Shown: positions 1 through 6,987, counted from the first letter of the stretch. The stretch: 8,892 nt of DNA from UMGS1649 sp964481385 (GCA_964481385.1 CAYZTN010000053.1:1-8892); one strand, 5' to 3'. The notes: a model not told the origin generated them from the sequence alone. A program made the numbers and translations.

Positions 1-2791
1 CCCAAGCCTTTTGCTCATCAGTCAAATTAGCATTAACAAGGTTCTCGGTATTGTGACCTGTATAATTCTGTGTATACGCTCCGTAGTTCAAGAGGTCAAC
101 AAGTAAGGTACGGAGTTCAGAATAATTGTCACCGCTATAACTCTCAAGCATACTATAACAATATTTAGCGATACTATACTCTTTAACGTCTGTTGATATC
201 AATGTATCATCAACATAGGCGTACAAGGTTGACTTTATGGTGTCGTTCATCTTGTCAGGAGCAACATTATCAAACGAAAAACTATAATAATCACCATTTA
301 CCGTATAGTCTTGAACAGTAGTTCTATGCCCATTAAATTCAAATACCATATACGGATTAGTATAAGCCGTACCTTCAAATAAATCCTTGCTAACCATATA
401 GTTAACACTAATATCATCATAAAGTGTTAAGGTTGCACCGGCAATATTTAATTGTGATACCTCCATCGGCAATTCAATTACTGTATATTCGCTAAAATGA
501 TTTGTAGTAAATACTAAATTACCTGCAACAACTTGAGCATTCATGTCAGTTAGGCTTCCATCTTCTTTAACATGAAATACTTTGACCTGTTCAAATCTTG
601 TAAAATCACTCGGCATCGGTATGCTAACGGTTACAGGTGATGACGGTTGTGTTTCGTTTCCATCCTTATACATAGCGATATCATATGTATATTCCTTTAC
701 TTCTTGTTTATCAAAGAAAGGAGTGCTTTTTACAACCTTGTATGCGTGCATGACCGTATTTTCATTGCCGTTCATTTGTACTTTAATGCCATTTGTGATT
801 TGTTCAGTACCGGTTTGTGGTGCATATATGCTAACACCGGTTGGGAAACTTCTGCTACGACTAAATTGATCATTAAATTCCATGTGGTTTAAAGCAGAAT
901 TTCCGGCATATAAAGCATTAATAATCGGTCCGGTCGGGAGAATATCTAATATGATTGATTCTGCAACGCCGCTTACACCAGCTACAGAAAAAATACTGTC
1001 TTCTATTGCTTTCAACAAATCTTCGTTAACAAATCTTTGGAATTTATCATTTAGAGCTTCTAAGAAACTATCTGTGTTATTCTTATTCCAGTTGCCTGAC
1101 ATTACGGTTTCTTGTGCTGCATCTTTAAAAGAATCTATTAATATTTTTTCTTTACAAAATTTTTCTGTAACATTTTTTATTACAGACAATTTAATTCCAT
1201 TCAAATCCCCGGCTGTACTGCTCGGCAAAATATCTAAAAATTCTTTTGATACCGATACTATATCTACCGTCAATCCAACAACATTTGCCAACATTGCTAT
1301 TTCAGATGTTGAAACATTGTTCGAGATTTCGATATGCCCACCGGCAGGAACATTGATTGTAACAGGAGTTTCTTTTGTAATACTCTTGCCTGAATAATAA
1401 TGTTTATTCTTTATTAAATAATACAAGTCTCCGGAACTTGTATAAACCGCTTCTAAATTGTTAACAAAACTAGTTGGGTTGCCTTCAAACTTATCTATTA
1501 TGCAATAATCCCTAATCGTTCCATCGCTATTATATGAAGTTACTGCAGCGTACAAATTCTTTGAATTATAGACATTCATAGTTACCAAATATTCGCCATT
1601 GATATATTCACTGTTAAAGCTATCTACAACTAAACCGGAATAATTATATATATTTGTTTCTTTTCCCTCTTCATATGCGATTTTCGGAATGTTATCGAAC
1701 GTATATACATTATTGTTTGCAGTTACATTTAATGTGAAACTCGAGATTTTATTTGTTGTCGGATGTGTTGCAGTAATAGTCGTAGACCCCAATCCTACGG
1801 TTTGAACTAAATATCTGCAACCCCTGTCACCATTTGTGGTCTTAGTAATTATTACATTGTCGTTACTTGCTGTTAAAATATAACTTTTAACATCATTTTG
1901 CAAAGTGCCGTTTACATAATATCCCACGTCTAAATAAAATTCACTGCCGATTTTTAGATTATCTACAGTTGATGTTGAATAAAACTCTATTTGACCGGTC
2001 GGATCATAGTCATTAGAATAATAAAAATTCTCCAAATCCAAATAAATAGCAGGACGGACACCCATCAGTGCTTGAATAGAGTCGTCATTCCAGTTAAAAT
2101 AAGTTACATATTCACGCCATCTCATATGAAGATAATAAATTTGAAAAGTATTATTACCAGCCGTTCTTAACAGCCAATGCACTCCCAAGGTTGAGCCCGC
2201 ACCAGAACGGAGTGCAAATCCATTCGAATATGCATAATCCGTAGCTGTTGTTCCAAAATATTGTGAAGCATATGCGTTGGCTTCATCTTTTGACAGCAAA
2301 AACACTTTATCGGTTGTTGATTCCGAAGAATACTGTGTGTATGAACCTGAAGCATTAACGTTTGTTGAGCAAGCAGAATTATCAAGAGCGGTGGCTACTA
2401 TGCTATTTTTTTCAGAACTTGAAAATGCAGTGTTATAAAAATCGTTAATTAACCATTCGCGAATATCGGAATGAGCGTAATTGTTTCCATAATAACCGTC
2501 AACAGTTGCACTTGTGCTGTTGTATTGTTTAGTATCAATTATTTCATCAGAAATTAACAATGCTTTTCCATCTTCAATTTTTAATATACGCCATTTTATA
2601 GGTTCAACATTAAAGCCTATTGTTTCATCGTTTGCGTTTTTAATCGCACTTTGTTTATAACTACCGAATTCGATAATGTCACCAACTTTATATGCCGTTT
2701 CTGTCGTAGCAGCAGATACGGTAAAAATTCCTGTTGGCACAGAAATTATTAATAAGGCCAAAACTAATACAAATGATAATAGTTTTTTCAT
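1..2791 (-). CDS. Large secreted multidomain surface protein with N-terminal DUF6273-like domain (3' end off the window)
   Basis: The reading frame is open without a stop for 930 codons and leaves the left edge, so the C-terminus is missing. The first ATG (2797) lies only 2 nt from the AGGGG SD. The second (2791) has 8 nt spacing and starts MKKLLSFVLVL, so it is preferred. Residues 1-27 are a signal peptide (Lys-Lys, hydrophobic core, cleavage near VSA|A). Residues about 34-255 match the DUF6273 pattern: VGDIIEFGSY, KWRIL, an LLISDEIIDTKQYN segment, DKVFLLS, WLLRTAG and a closing GVRPAIYLDL. About 275-357 is a bacterial Ig-like (Big-type) stretch with GLGSTTITAT. About 360-650 is unrecognised. 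About 650-775 resembles the small beta domain of clostridial surface proteins (VTVSIPMP, VKVFHVKEDGSL, NHFSEYTVIEL). About 776-930 looks like a module I recall from Ruminococcaceae secreted proteins (LRTLLVDLLNYGAYTQ). It is probably cell-surface or secreted; ligand and enzymatic activity are unknown. No sortase or dockerin motif is visible because the C-terminus is outside. Confidence 0.85.
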   Translation of the reverse strand, partial: MKKLLSFVLVLALLIISVPTGIFTVSAATTETAYKVGDIIEFGSYKQSAIKNANDETIGFNVEPIKWRILKIEDGKALLISDEIIDTKQYNSTSATVDGYYGNNYAHSDIREWLINDFYNTAFSSSEKNSIVATALDNSACSTNVNASGSYTQYSSESTTDKVFLLSKDEANAYASQYFGTTATDYAYSNGFALRSGAGSTLGVHWLLRTAGNNTFQIYYLHMRWREYVTYFNWNDDSIQALMGVRPAIYLDLENFYYSNDYDPTGQIEFYSTSTVDNLKIGSEFYLDVGYYVNGTLQNDVKSYILTASNDNVIITKTTNGDRGCRYLVQTVGLGSTTITATHPTTNKISSFTLNVTANNNVYTFDNIPKIAYEEGKETNIYNYSGLVVDSFNSEYINGEYLVTMNVYNSKNLYAAVTSYNSDGTIRDYCIIDKFEGNPTSFVNNLEAVYTSSGDLYYLIKNKHYYSGKSITKETPVTINVPAGGHIEISNNVSTSEIAMLANVVGLTVDIVSVSKEFLDILPSSTAGDLNGIKLSVIKNVTEKFCKEKILIDSFKDAAQETVMSGNWNKNNTDSFLEALNDKFQRFVNEDLLKAIEDSIFSVAGVSGVAESIILDILPTGPIINALYAGNSALNHMEFNDQFSRSRSFPTGVSIYAPQTGTEQITNGIKVQMNGNENTVMHAYKVVKSTPFFDKQEVKEYTYDIAMYKDGNETQPSSPVTVSIPMPSDFTRFEQVKVFHVKEDGSLTDMNAQVVAGNLVFTTNHFSEYTVIELPMEVSQLNIAGATLTLYDDISVNYMVSKDLFEGTAYTNPYMVFEFNGHRTTVQDYTVNGDYYSFSFDNVAPDKMNDTIKSTLYAYVDDTLISTDVKEYSIAKYCYSMLESYSGDNYSELRTLLVDLLNYGAYTQNYTGHNTENLVNANLTDEQKAW

Positions 2792-2819
2792 ATACATAAC
2801 CCCTACACTTAGTAATTTC

Positions 2820-2839
2820 TCAAAAGGTACACCTTTTGA
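2820..2839. promoter_or_regulatory. Perfect 9+9-bp palindrome, candidate operator
   Basis: TCAAAAGGT (2820-2828) and ACCTTTTGA (2831-2839) are exact reverse complements around a 2-bp centre. The site lies about 10-28 nt after the predicted transcription start and about 28 nt before the ATG of the surface-protein gene. A 2-nt loop is too tight for a good RNA hairpin and no T-run follows, so a dimeric repressor site fits better than a terminator. The regulator is not identified. Confidence 0.5.
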
Positions 2840-2854
2840 AACTATATATCATAA

Positions 2855-2883
2855 ATACTATCATAAAGAGCCCCGTTTTGCAA
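2855..2883 (-). promoter_or_regulatory. Sigma-A type promoter of the surface-protein gene
   Basis: On the minus strand TTGCAA (2878-2883) and TAGTAT (2855-2860) are separated by exactly 17 bp. The start of transcription would fall near 2848, giving a leader of roughly 57 nt before the ATG at 2791. The promoter overlaps the stop codon of the small broken frame upstream. It is recognised by consensus only. Confidence 0.6.
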
Positions 2884-3065
2884 CTCTTTTCGGCATTTGA
2901 GTTTCCCCATTTTTGTCGATAAAGAATGAAAAAAGATCATATATTCCTGAATTACACATATAGTCAATGAAGGTGAAATCATTGACACCATATAGTTCAC
3001 TACTGATAGTAACCCATTGACCAACATATTCAGATACATACTTAATTTTGTAATCCGCCTGTCAT
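2861..3065 (-). pseudogene. Broken or remnant small reading frame
   Basis: One minus frame is open from 3061 to a TGA at 2861 and encodes a protein-like stretch of about 60 residues (YVSEYVGQWVTIS, VNDFTFIDYM, FSFFIDKNGETQMPKRVAK). It has no start codon: an in-frame TGA lies directly upstream (3062-3064). An ATG at 3063-3065, two nt after AAAAGG, opens a neighbouring frame (MTGGLQN) that stops after seven codons. Removing one T from the AAAATTAAG run would join the two. The ATG-started 65-residue frame over the same bases (2842-3039) has no SD and an unconvincing composition. I do not recognise the family. A decayed gene or a 3' remnant is most likely; a sequencing error is possible. Confidence 0.4.
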
Positions 3066-3075
3066 TTCCTTTTAG

Positions 3076-3119
3076 TTAAATGTTATTTTACATTTAAGGA
3101 ATTAAAATTTATCGATAAA
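3076..3119. repeat. AT-rich inverted repeats between fic and the broken frame
   Basis: TTAAATGT (3076-3083) and ACATTTAA (3090-3097) form an 8-bp inverted repeat with a 6-nt loop. TTTATCGATAAA (3108-3119) is a perfect 12-bp palindrome, with a further GATAAA at 3124-3129. They lie 30-75 nt after the fic stop codon. The stems contain almost no G or C, so they make poor terminators. They could be a weak transcript end or protein-binding sites. Confidence 0.35.
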
Positions 3120-3150
3120 CATTGATAAATCAGATTAATTTATATCCTTC

Positions 3151-4197
3151 TTAAGACTTAATATACCGTGTCATTCGGGATTGACCGATCTTTTTAATTT
3201 GTCCTTCTCGCACCATTTTACTTAATACCGCCTCAACAGTAGTAGGGCTGACATCCGGTAAAATACCACAGATGTCCGATTTTGAAATAGGCACTAAACT
3301 GTTCAAAACGGTTGCTTCGATTCTTGCAGTTTTGGTAATCTTTTTGCCGTTAACAACAGCAAACCGTTTATCCAATTCTTTATAGCACATATAAAGCGTT
3401 GAAAGGAAGTTCTCTATAAATGGAACATAACTGTTTTCATTTTCGTGCCAACCAACAGACGATTCTTTCAGTGCCTCATAATAAAATGCCTTATAGTTAT
3501 TGATTTGCTCCTCGAAGGAAACATACTTACCTGCATCATAACCATTTTTATAAAGCAAAAGTAAGGATAAAAGTCTTGACATTCTGCCATTGCCGTCTCT
3601 GAACGGGTGAATGCACAGAAAATCTAAAATCACGCAAGGAATTAACAAGAGTTGATTGATGTTTGCATCGTTTTTGGCATCCATATAAGCAAGTTCTAAC
3701 TGATCCATCGCCTCTGCAACCTCTTCGGCTGGAGTAGGCCGGAAGCGTACTTTTCGGTTGCCGTCCTTATCTTCTTCAATAATATAATTATCACCGGTTT
3801 TATACTTGCCGCCATATTCGTATCCGGCAATCTGCATCATGGTTTCGTGAAGCCGCAAAATATCAGATTGCCTTAAATCTAAATGTTCATAGTTCAAATG
3901 GATTGCATTCAAGGCATCTCTGTAACCGGCTATTTCACCCTCGGTATGATTAAGCGGGGCACTATCACCGTTAACAATAGCAGCAATACGCTCATCACTT
4001 GTAACAATGCCTTCAATAGCATTTGAACTTTTAACCGATTGTATCTTTGCCACAGCCTCTAACTCGGTAAACACCTTTGCATATTCTTCCTTGCGTACAC
4101 CTGACATAGTTTTAAGGGAAGCAATACTTGAAGTTAGAGTAATGAGATTTGCAGGCAACAAAGCATTATTCAAAAAGGAATAATCAAATTTTCTCAT
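3151..4197 (-). CDS. Fic-domain protein adenylyltransferase (AMPylator), class II self-inhibited
   Basis: The Fic fold transfers AMP from ATP to hydroxyl side chains of target proteins. The full active-site motif is present at residues 197-208 (HPFRDGNGRMSR, matching HxFx[D/E]GNGRxxR), with His197 as the expected general base. Residues 58-63 (SNAIEG) match the inhibitory helix (S/T)xxxE(G/N) on the N-terminal side, the class II arrangement. Glu62 would block the ATP gamma-phosphate position. Residues 288-348 look like a winged helix-turn-helix (SKSDICGILPDVSPTTVEAVLSKMVREGQIKKIG). The 348-residue length is normal for a stand-alone Fic protein with a DNA-binding tail. AGAGG lies 7 nt before the ATG. 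The gene is monocistronic with its own promoter inside an inverted repeat, which suggests autoregulation by the winged helix (inference). The target protein is unknown. No separate antitoxin is needed for this class and none is seen. Confidence 0.92.
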   Translation of the reverse strand: MRKFDYSFLNNALLPANLITLTSSIASLKTMSGVRKEEYAKVFTELEAVAKIQSVKSSNAIEGIVTSDERIAAIVNGDSAPLNHTEGEIAGYRDALNAIHLNYEHLDLRQSDILRLHETMMQIAGYEYGGKYKTGDNYIIEEDKDGNRKVRFRPTPAEEVAEAMDQLELAYMDAKNDANINQLLLIPCVILDFLCIHPFRDGNGRMSRLLSLLLLYKNGYDAGKYVSFEEQINNYKAFYYEALKESSVGWHENENSYVPFIENFLSTLYMCYKELDKRFAVVNGKKITKTARIEATVLNSLVPISKSDICGILPDVSPTTVEAVLSKMVREGQIKKIGQSRMTRYIKS

Positions 4198-4210
4198 ATA
4201 TAGGCCTCTC

Positions 4211-4251
4211 TTTCTGCATATTATAATAACATATTATGTGCAGAAAATCAA
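4211..4251 (-). promoter_or_regulatory. fic promoter embedded in an inverted repeat
   Basis: On the minus strand TTGATT (4246-4251) is 17 bp from TATTAT (4223-4228). A better TATAAT (4220-4225) would have a 20-bp spacer. TTTCTGCA (4211-4218) and TGCAGAAA (4239-4246) are perfect inverted repeats that bracket the -10 region and reach the -35, with partly symmetric AT-rich sequence between. A dimer bound here would block RNA polymerase. TGCATATTA occurs at 4215-4223 and again at 4259-4267, exactly 44 bp apart. Confidence 0.5.
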
Positions 4252-4293
4252 GCGTTAATGCATATTAGAGATTAAGTTTTATGCATTAACGCT
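4251..4293 (-). terminator. 13-bp hairpin after the DUF6462/membrane-peptide operon
   Basis: AGCGTTAATGCAT (4251-4263) and ATGCATTAACGCT (4281-4293) are exact reverse complements with a 17-nt loop. The hairpin starts 14 nt after the stop of the membrane peptide and is followed on the minus strand by TGATTTTCT. The loop is long and the T-run short, so termination may be leaky. The hairpin abuts the fic -35 and could instead be a protein-binding site. Confidence 0.45.
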
Positions 4294-4306
4294 ATGATGA
4301 TTATGG

Positions 4307-4483
4307 CTATTTCTTTTTATATTTGCTTACCAAACCGCCGTCGCACGCGACAAGCAGGGTTATCCCCAGACATATAAGGAAAGAACCTGTTGTAATCTCG
4401 ACTTTATAAAGTAGTGCAAGATATGCTGTCTGAATAGTAATTAAAATCAAAATCAGCATCACAATAAACTTAAATAGTTTCAT
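4307..4483 (-). CDS. Small two-helix membrane protein
   Basis: The product is 58 residues from the second ATG. AAGGAG lies 8 nt before that ATG but only 2 nt before the first one at 4489, so the second is chosen. Residues about 5-27 (FKFIVMLILILITIQTAYLA) and 33-52 (TGSFLICLGITLLVAC) are hydrophobic and helix-forming. The end is basic (SKYKKK), predicted cytoplasmic. Its SD overlaps the stop of the DUF6462-like gene upstream, so translation is probably coupled. I do not recognise the family. Small peptides of this kind are common in conjugative elements but no role can be read from the sequence. Confidence 0.6.
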   Translation of the reverse strand: MKLFKFIVMLILILITIQTAYLALLYKVEITTGSFLICLGITLLVACDGGLVSKYKKK

Positions 4484-4498
4484 ACACATTACTCCTTT

Positions 4499-4726
4499 TT
4501 ACAGCTTGCGTTGCTCTCGCAGGTATGCCTCAAAGATACTTCTGCGAATCAGCACCTTTTTACCAATCTTATAGACCGATCCGGCCTCGTGAGCCATACG
4601 GGTAAGAGGTTTCAGTCCTAAACGGTAATAGTCACAAGCCATACTGTATGTAACAAATTCGTGAGTCATAAATTCAATATCCTCATCATCGATTTGGTCA
4701 GAAAACATCCAAACATTACCGCTCAT
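4499..4726 (-). CDS. DUF6462-like small DNA-binding-type protein (second copy)
   Basis: The product is 75 residues: an acidic N-terminus (DQIDDEDIEF), then FVTYSMACDYYRLGLKPLTRMAHEAGSVYKIGKKVLIRRSIFEAYL. The order 'helix with Tyr, LGLxxLxxxAxEAG, YKIGKKVLI, IFEAYL' is that of DUF6462 and of MerR/excisionase-type helix-turn-helix proteins, in which a winged helix reads DNA. The ATG overlaps the upstream stop as ATGA, and GGAGG lies 9 nt upstream. It is a paralogue of the gene before it: both share the AGxxYxxxxxVLIxRxIFxAYL core. A regulatory or recombination-directing role in a mobile element is plausible; a target site is not visible. Confidence 0.7.
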   Translation of the reverse strand: MSGNVWMFSDQIDDEDIEFMTHEFVTYSMACDYYRLGLKPLTRMAHEAGSVYKIGKKVLIRRSIFEAYLREQRKL

Positions 4727-4986
4727 CTTTCTTTTCCTCCCCGATATTTGCTTGTTGCAGGCTCGTGAAACCGTTCCAAATAAGCATCAAAAATTTCTCG
4801 GTTGATAAGAACAGTGCTGTCAAAGCGATAAATTGCTCCGGCATCGCTGGCAAGTTCAAGAATTTTCTTATGGGACATACTGTAAATCAGTTCCGCTTGC
4901 TGATAACGAATGTACTCTCTACGCAGTTTTCGTAGTTGCTCTGGAACTTCTTTCATACTTTTTAACGGTTTGTAATTGTCTTTCAT
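4723..4986 (-). CDS. DUF6462-like small DNA-binding-type protein (first copy)
   Basis: The product is 87 residues. The start at 4986 is chosen because GGAGG lies 7 nt before it; an upstream in-frame ATG at 5040 has no SD and would add an implausible Cys/Ser-rich extension that runs up to the terminator T-run. The N-terminus is basic and helical (MKEVPEQLRKLRREYIRYQQ). It is followed by AELIYSMSHKKILELASDAGAIYRFDSTVLINREIFDAYLERF, the DUF6462/excisionase-like arrangement. The gene opens a three-gene operon (4-nt overlap with the next gene) located just after a terminator, so a promoter should lie inside or just after that hairpin region. I could not identify one with confidence. Confidence 0.72.
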   Translation of the reverse strand: MKDNYKPLKSMKEVPEQLRKLRREYIRYQQAELIYSMSHKKILELASDAGAIYRFDSTVLINREIFDAYLERFHEPATSKYRGGKER

Positions 4987-5032
4987 TTTGATTCCTCCAA
5001 AAATTGATTTGGAGTGTGACAGAAGTCTGCTG

Positions 5033-5073
5033 CAAAACAAAAAGCACCTCTTAGATTTTCTCTAAGAAGTGCT
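5033..5073 (-). terminator. Strong intrinsic terminator between the integrase end and the DUF6462 operon
   Basis: On the minus strand AGCACTTCTTAGA (5061-5073) pairs with TCTAAGAGGTGCT (5043-5055) over 13 bp, with one G-U pair, around the 5-nt loop GAAAA. TTTTTGTTTT follows directly (5033-5042). It ends transcripts arriving from the integrase side. Its position 47 nt before the next start also allows a leader-attenuator role. Confidence 0.8.
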
Positions 5074-5454
5074 CATTTTAGTTTTATTCAAACCTGATAC
5101 CGTATTGCCTTAAATTCACAGTGCATCGTGATGATGCGTTATTCTTCGGAATTTTGATGTCAAATTGCTGTCAAAACGAGAATGACATCACCAACAAAAC
5201 ACATCATACGGCATTTACAACATCATTGCAACACTGTATATTGTATTTTTGTTAGTCAATCGGCTTCATTGTGGGGACGGAAAAGACTTCTCGGTTATTG
5301 GGTTACTAAAGTGGTATTCACTGTACTACCCCAAATGATTTGCCGCCCTATTGTGTTTGATACAACCTTTCTTTACTACCCCATACGTGCTATTTGATGT
5401 TGTATTTGGTGTAAATGGTGTAAGTCTCTTTTCGTCGCCAACAATTAAACTGCG
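5074..5454. other. Non-coding stretch downstream of the integrase, probable element end and attachment region
   Basis: No convincing gene lies here on either strand; short frames lack SDs and plausible composition. Visible structure: TGGTGTAA twice, 9 bp apart (5407-5414, 5416-5423); the 10-bp repeat pair listed separately; TGTCAAA twice, 11 bp apart (5158-5164, 5169-5175); and GATGTCA/TGACATC inverted at 5156-5162 and 5183-5189. In Tn916-type elements the end lies within a few hundred bp of the int stop, with short repeats bound by Int and Xis. The exact core site cannot be set without the other element end or an empty site. Confidence 0.5.
5324..5383 (-). repeat. Direct repeat pair, candidate integrase arm-binding sites
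   Basis: TACTACCCCA occurs at 5324-5333 and 5374-5383, exactly 50 bp apart, so both copies face the same side of the helix. Read on the minus strand they are TGGGGTAGTACAG and TGGGGTAGTAAAG. The second contains GTAGTAAA, the core I recall from the DR2 arm site bound by the N-terminal domain of Tn916 integrase. A degenerate copy, GGTTACTAAAG, lies at 5301-5311 in the opposite orientation. Confidence 0.5.
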
Positions 5455-6711
5455 TCAAATGTTTGCCGCTTTATTATACTCATTTTTGAAGTACGAGTCA
5501 AGACCTTCAAATTCAGACCGCCTTAACTCCTTCGTTACATCAGTATAAATGTTAAGGGTGGTAGAAATATCTTTGTGTCCGAGCGTATCCTGAATGACCT
5601 TAACATTAACCCCTGCCTCGCACATTCTCGTCGTGAATGTATGTCTTAATGAGTGACAACTAAAATGCGGAAGTAGTACCTTTGCATTTTCATCTTTCAG
5701 AAGCTGTTCATCATTGCAGTCACGGATGATACGACGGATTGCTTTGTTAAGGGTTGCCTGATGTTGCGGCTGTCCAAAACGGTTAAGAAAGATAAAATCA
5801 GTGTATCCGTCCACAACAGCTTCACAATGAATATCAAGCAACTCCTGTCTTTCTTTTTCCATAAGGAATGCTTCTTTGACGAAATCCAACATCGGAACTT
5901 GGCGTTTTCCAGCCGGAGTTTTCGTTGTATTGATATTAAAATAACAGCCACGCTTACTACCGTCGGTTCTATGGTCATAATATACCAGCGTGTGATTAAC
6001 ATTGATAACTCCTTCGTCCAAATCAATGTCGCACCATCTGAGACCCGTTGCTTCTCCTACACGAAGCCCCGTTCCAACCAACACCGCAAAAATTGGATAC
6101 CACAAACTTGCAGATGGTGTGTTCTTTAGATAACTCAAAAACAGTTCCTGTTCCGGTCTCGTTAAGGCTCTGCGTTTCTCCGTCTGAAAACAATGGGACT
6201 GCTTTAACTCTTTCAGCACATTATTGGAAGGATTATTTCTGAGATAATTATCATCAACTGCCATATCCAAAATCTGATGAAGAACCGTATGGATATTGTC
6301 AATGGTTGCCGGTTTCAAATGGCGTTCATCAGCAAGATAGTTGTAAAACCTCTTAATATCCGACTTTTTCAAAGAAGAAACGGTCTTTGAACCAATCTGT
6401 TGGCGTACAAAGGTCTCATACATATATTTGTAGTTCTCAAAGGTGTTGTTTTTCAGACCACGCTTCAAATCTTTCCAAAGCTCATACATATCATTGAGGG
6501 TAGTATATCGAGCTTCTGCTTTTATGCCGTCTTTCTTGTCCTTTTCTATTTGCTCTTCTTTGTATCGAAGTTCGTCAAGAGTCTTTGCATACACATAACG
6601 CCTTTTTCGGTTGGCGTCTGTCCAACAATAATGATATGTACCGTCTGCTCGCTGTGATTCGCCTGTGCGAAGAACTACTCTTGATTTATCTCGTCTTTTT
6701 GCCTTTGCCAT
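5455..6711 (-). CDS. int: Tn916-family tyrosine recombinase (integrase)
   Basis: This enzyme catalyses integration and excision of the mobile element through a phosphotyrosine intermediate. The 418-residue length is typical. Residues 1-65 form the arm-binding domain of Int-Tn916 type (GESQRADGTYHYCWTD). About 70-165 is the core-binding SAM-like domain (LNDMYELWKDLK to YLRNNP). About 180-400 is the catalytic domain. The catalytic set is complete: Arg217 in GTGLRVGE, Lys264 in TTKT, His353 and Arg356 in HSLRHTF, His379 in LGHKDIS and the nucleophile Tyr389 in TLNIYTDV. AGGAGG lies 8 nt before the ATG and overlaps the stop of the nearest xis gene, 12 nt away, so the two are translated together. 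As int is the last gene of its module, the element end is expected just beyond its stop and the rest of the element to the right. The low-GC composition matches its neighbours. Confidence 0.95.
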   Translation of the reverse strand: MAKAKRRDKSRVVLRTGESQRADGTYHYCWTDANRKRRYVYAKTLDELRYKEEQIEKDKKDGIKAEARYTTLNDMYELWKDLKRGLKNNTFENYKYMYETFVRQQIGSKTVSSLKKSDIKRFYNYLADERHLKPATIDNIHTVLHQILDMAVDDNYLRNNPSNNVLKELKQSHCFQTEKRRALTRPEQELFLSYLKNTPSASLWYPIFAVLVGTGLRVGEATGLRWCDIDLDEGVINVNHTLVYYDHRTDGSKRGCYFNINTTKTPAGKRQVPMLDFVKEAFLMEKERQELLDIHCEAVVDGYTDFIFLNRFGQPQHQATLNKAIRRIIRDCNDEQLLKDENAKVLLPHFSCHSLRHTFTTRMCEAGVNVKVIQDTLGHKDISTTLNIYTDVTKELRRSEFEGLDSYFKNEYNKAANI

Positions 6712-6723
6712 AATCTTTTCCTC

Positions 6724-6975
6724 CTAAACCTTTTCTACTTTATCCATATACTTGTCAAACTTCTCACGGTTTATCAAAATCTGTGTTCCATTTGAGATTG
6801 AAAAATTGCAACCTTTCGTCAATGCCATTTTTCTAATTCTTTTAATCCCAATACCGGAATAAGCGGCTGCTTCTTCACAAGTAATAACCTTGCGTTCCCA
6901 TATCGGTAAATCCAGCTTTCTTTCCTCAATCGCCTTCCTATATTCCAATATTTCAGGACTGGTTACTTTCAGCAT
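6724..6975 (-). CDS. xis: Excisionase (recombination directionality factor), Tn916-Xis-like, int-proximal copy
   Basis: The product is 83 residues. The last 61 align by eye with Tn916 Xis: LPIWERKVITCEEAAAYSGIG, then IRKMA and INREKFDKYMDKVEKV. Of the four copies this one is closest to Tn916 Xis (PIWER at the N-terminal edge, an IRKMA-type recognition helix, no NPEDCPF block). Xis proteins are winged-helix DNA benders that bind near the element ends and push Int toward excision. It carries about 22 extra N-terminal residues. AAGGTGG lies 8 nt before the ATG and overlaps the stop of the preceding copy; int starts 12 nt after its stop. It is most likely the true partner of the integrase. Confidence 0.88.
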   Translation of the reverse strand: MLKVTSPEILEYRKAIEERKLDLPIWERKVITCEEAAAYSGIGIKRIRKMALTKGCNFSISNGTQILINREKFDKYMDKVEKV

Positions 6976-6987
6976 ACTCTCACCACC

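Noticed and set aside
582..1397. Plus-strand frames of 81-171 codons across this interval
   Set aside because: They lie antisense to the continuous 930-codon secreted-protein frame, lack SDs and have no recognisable domains.
2842..3039. 65-codon minus-strand frame as an intact gene
   Set aside because: There is no SD at a usable distance, and the alternative frame over the same bases looks far more like real protein.
4987..5040. N-terminal extension of the first DUF6462-like protein to the ATG at 5040
   Set aside because: It has no SD, begins right at the terminator T-run, and the internal ATG at 4986 has an ideal GGAGG.
5074..5454. A tRNA or CRISPR-like element in the non-coding stretch
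   Set aside because: No cloverleaf-forming arms or regularly spaced long repeats were found; only short repeats of 7-10 bp occur.
5182..5548. Plus-strand frames of 65 and 71 codons between the integrase and the terminator
   Set aside because: Their composition is not protein-like, no SD is seen, and the region carries repeats expected of an attachment site.
5697..6242. Extra frames on both strands inside the integrase gene
   Set aside because: All overlap a recombinase with intact catalytic residues and look like alternate-frame noise.
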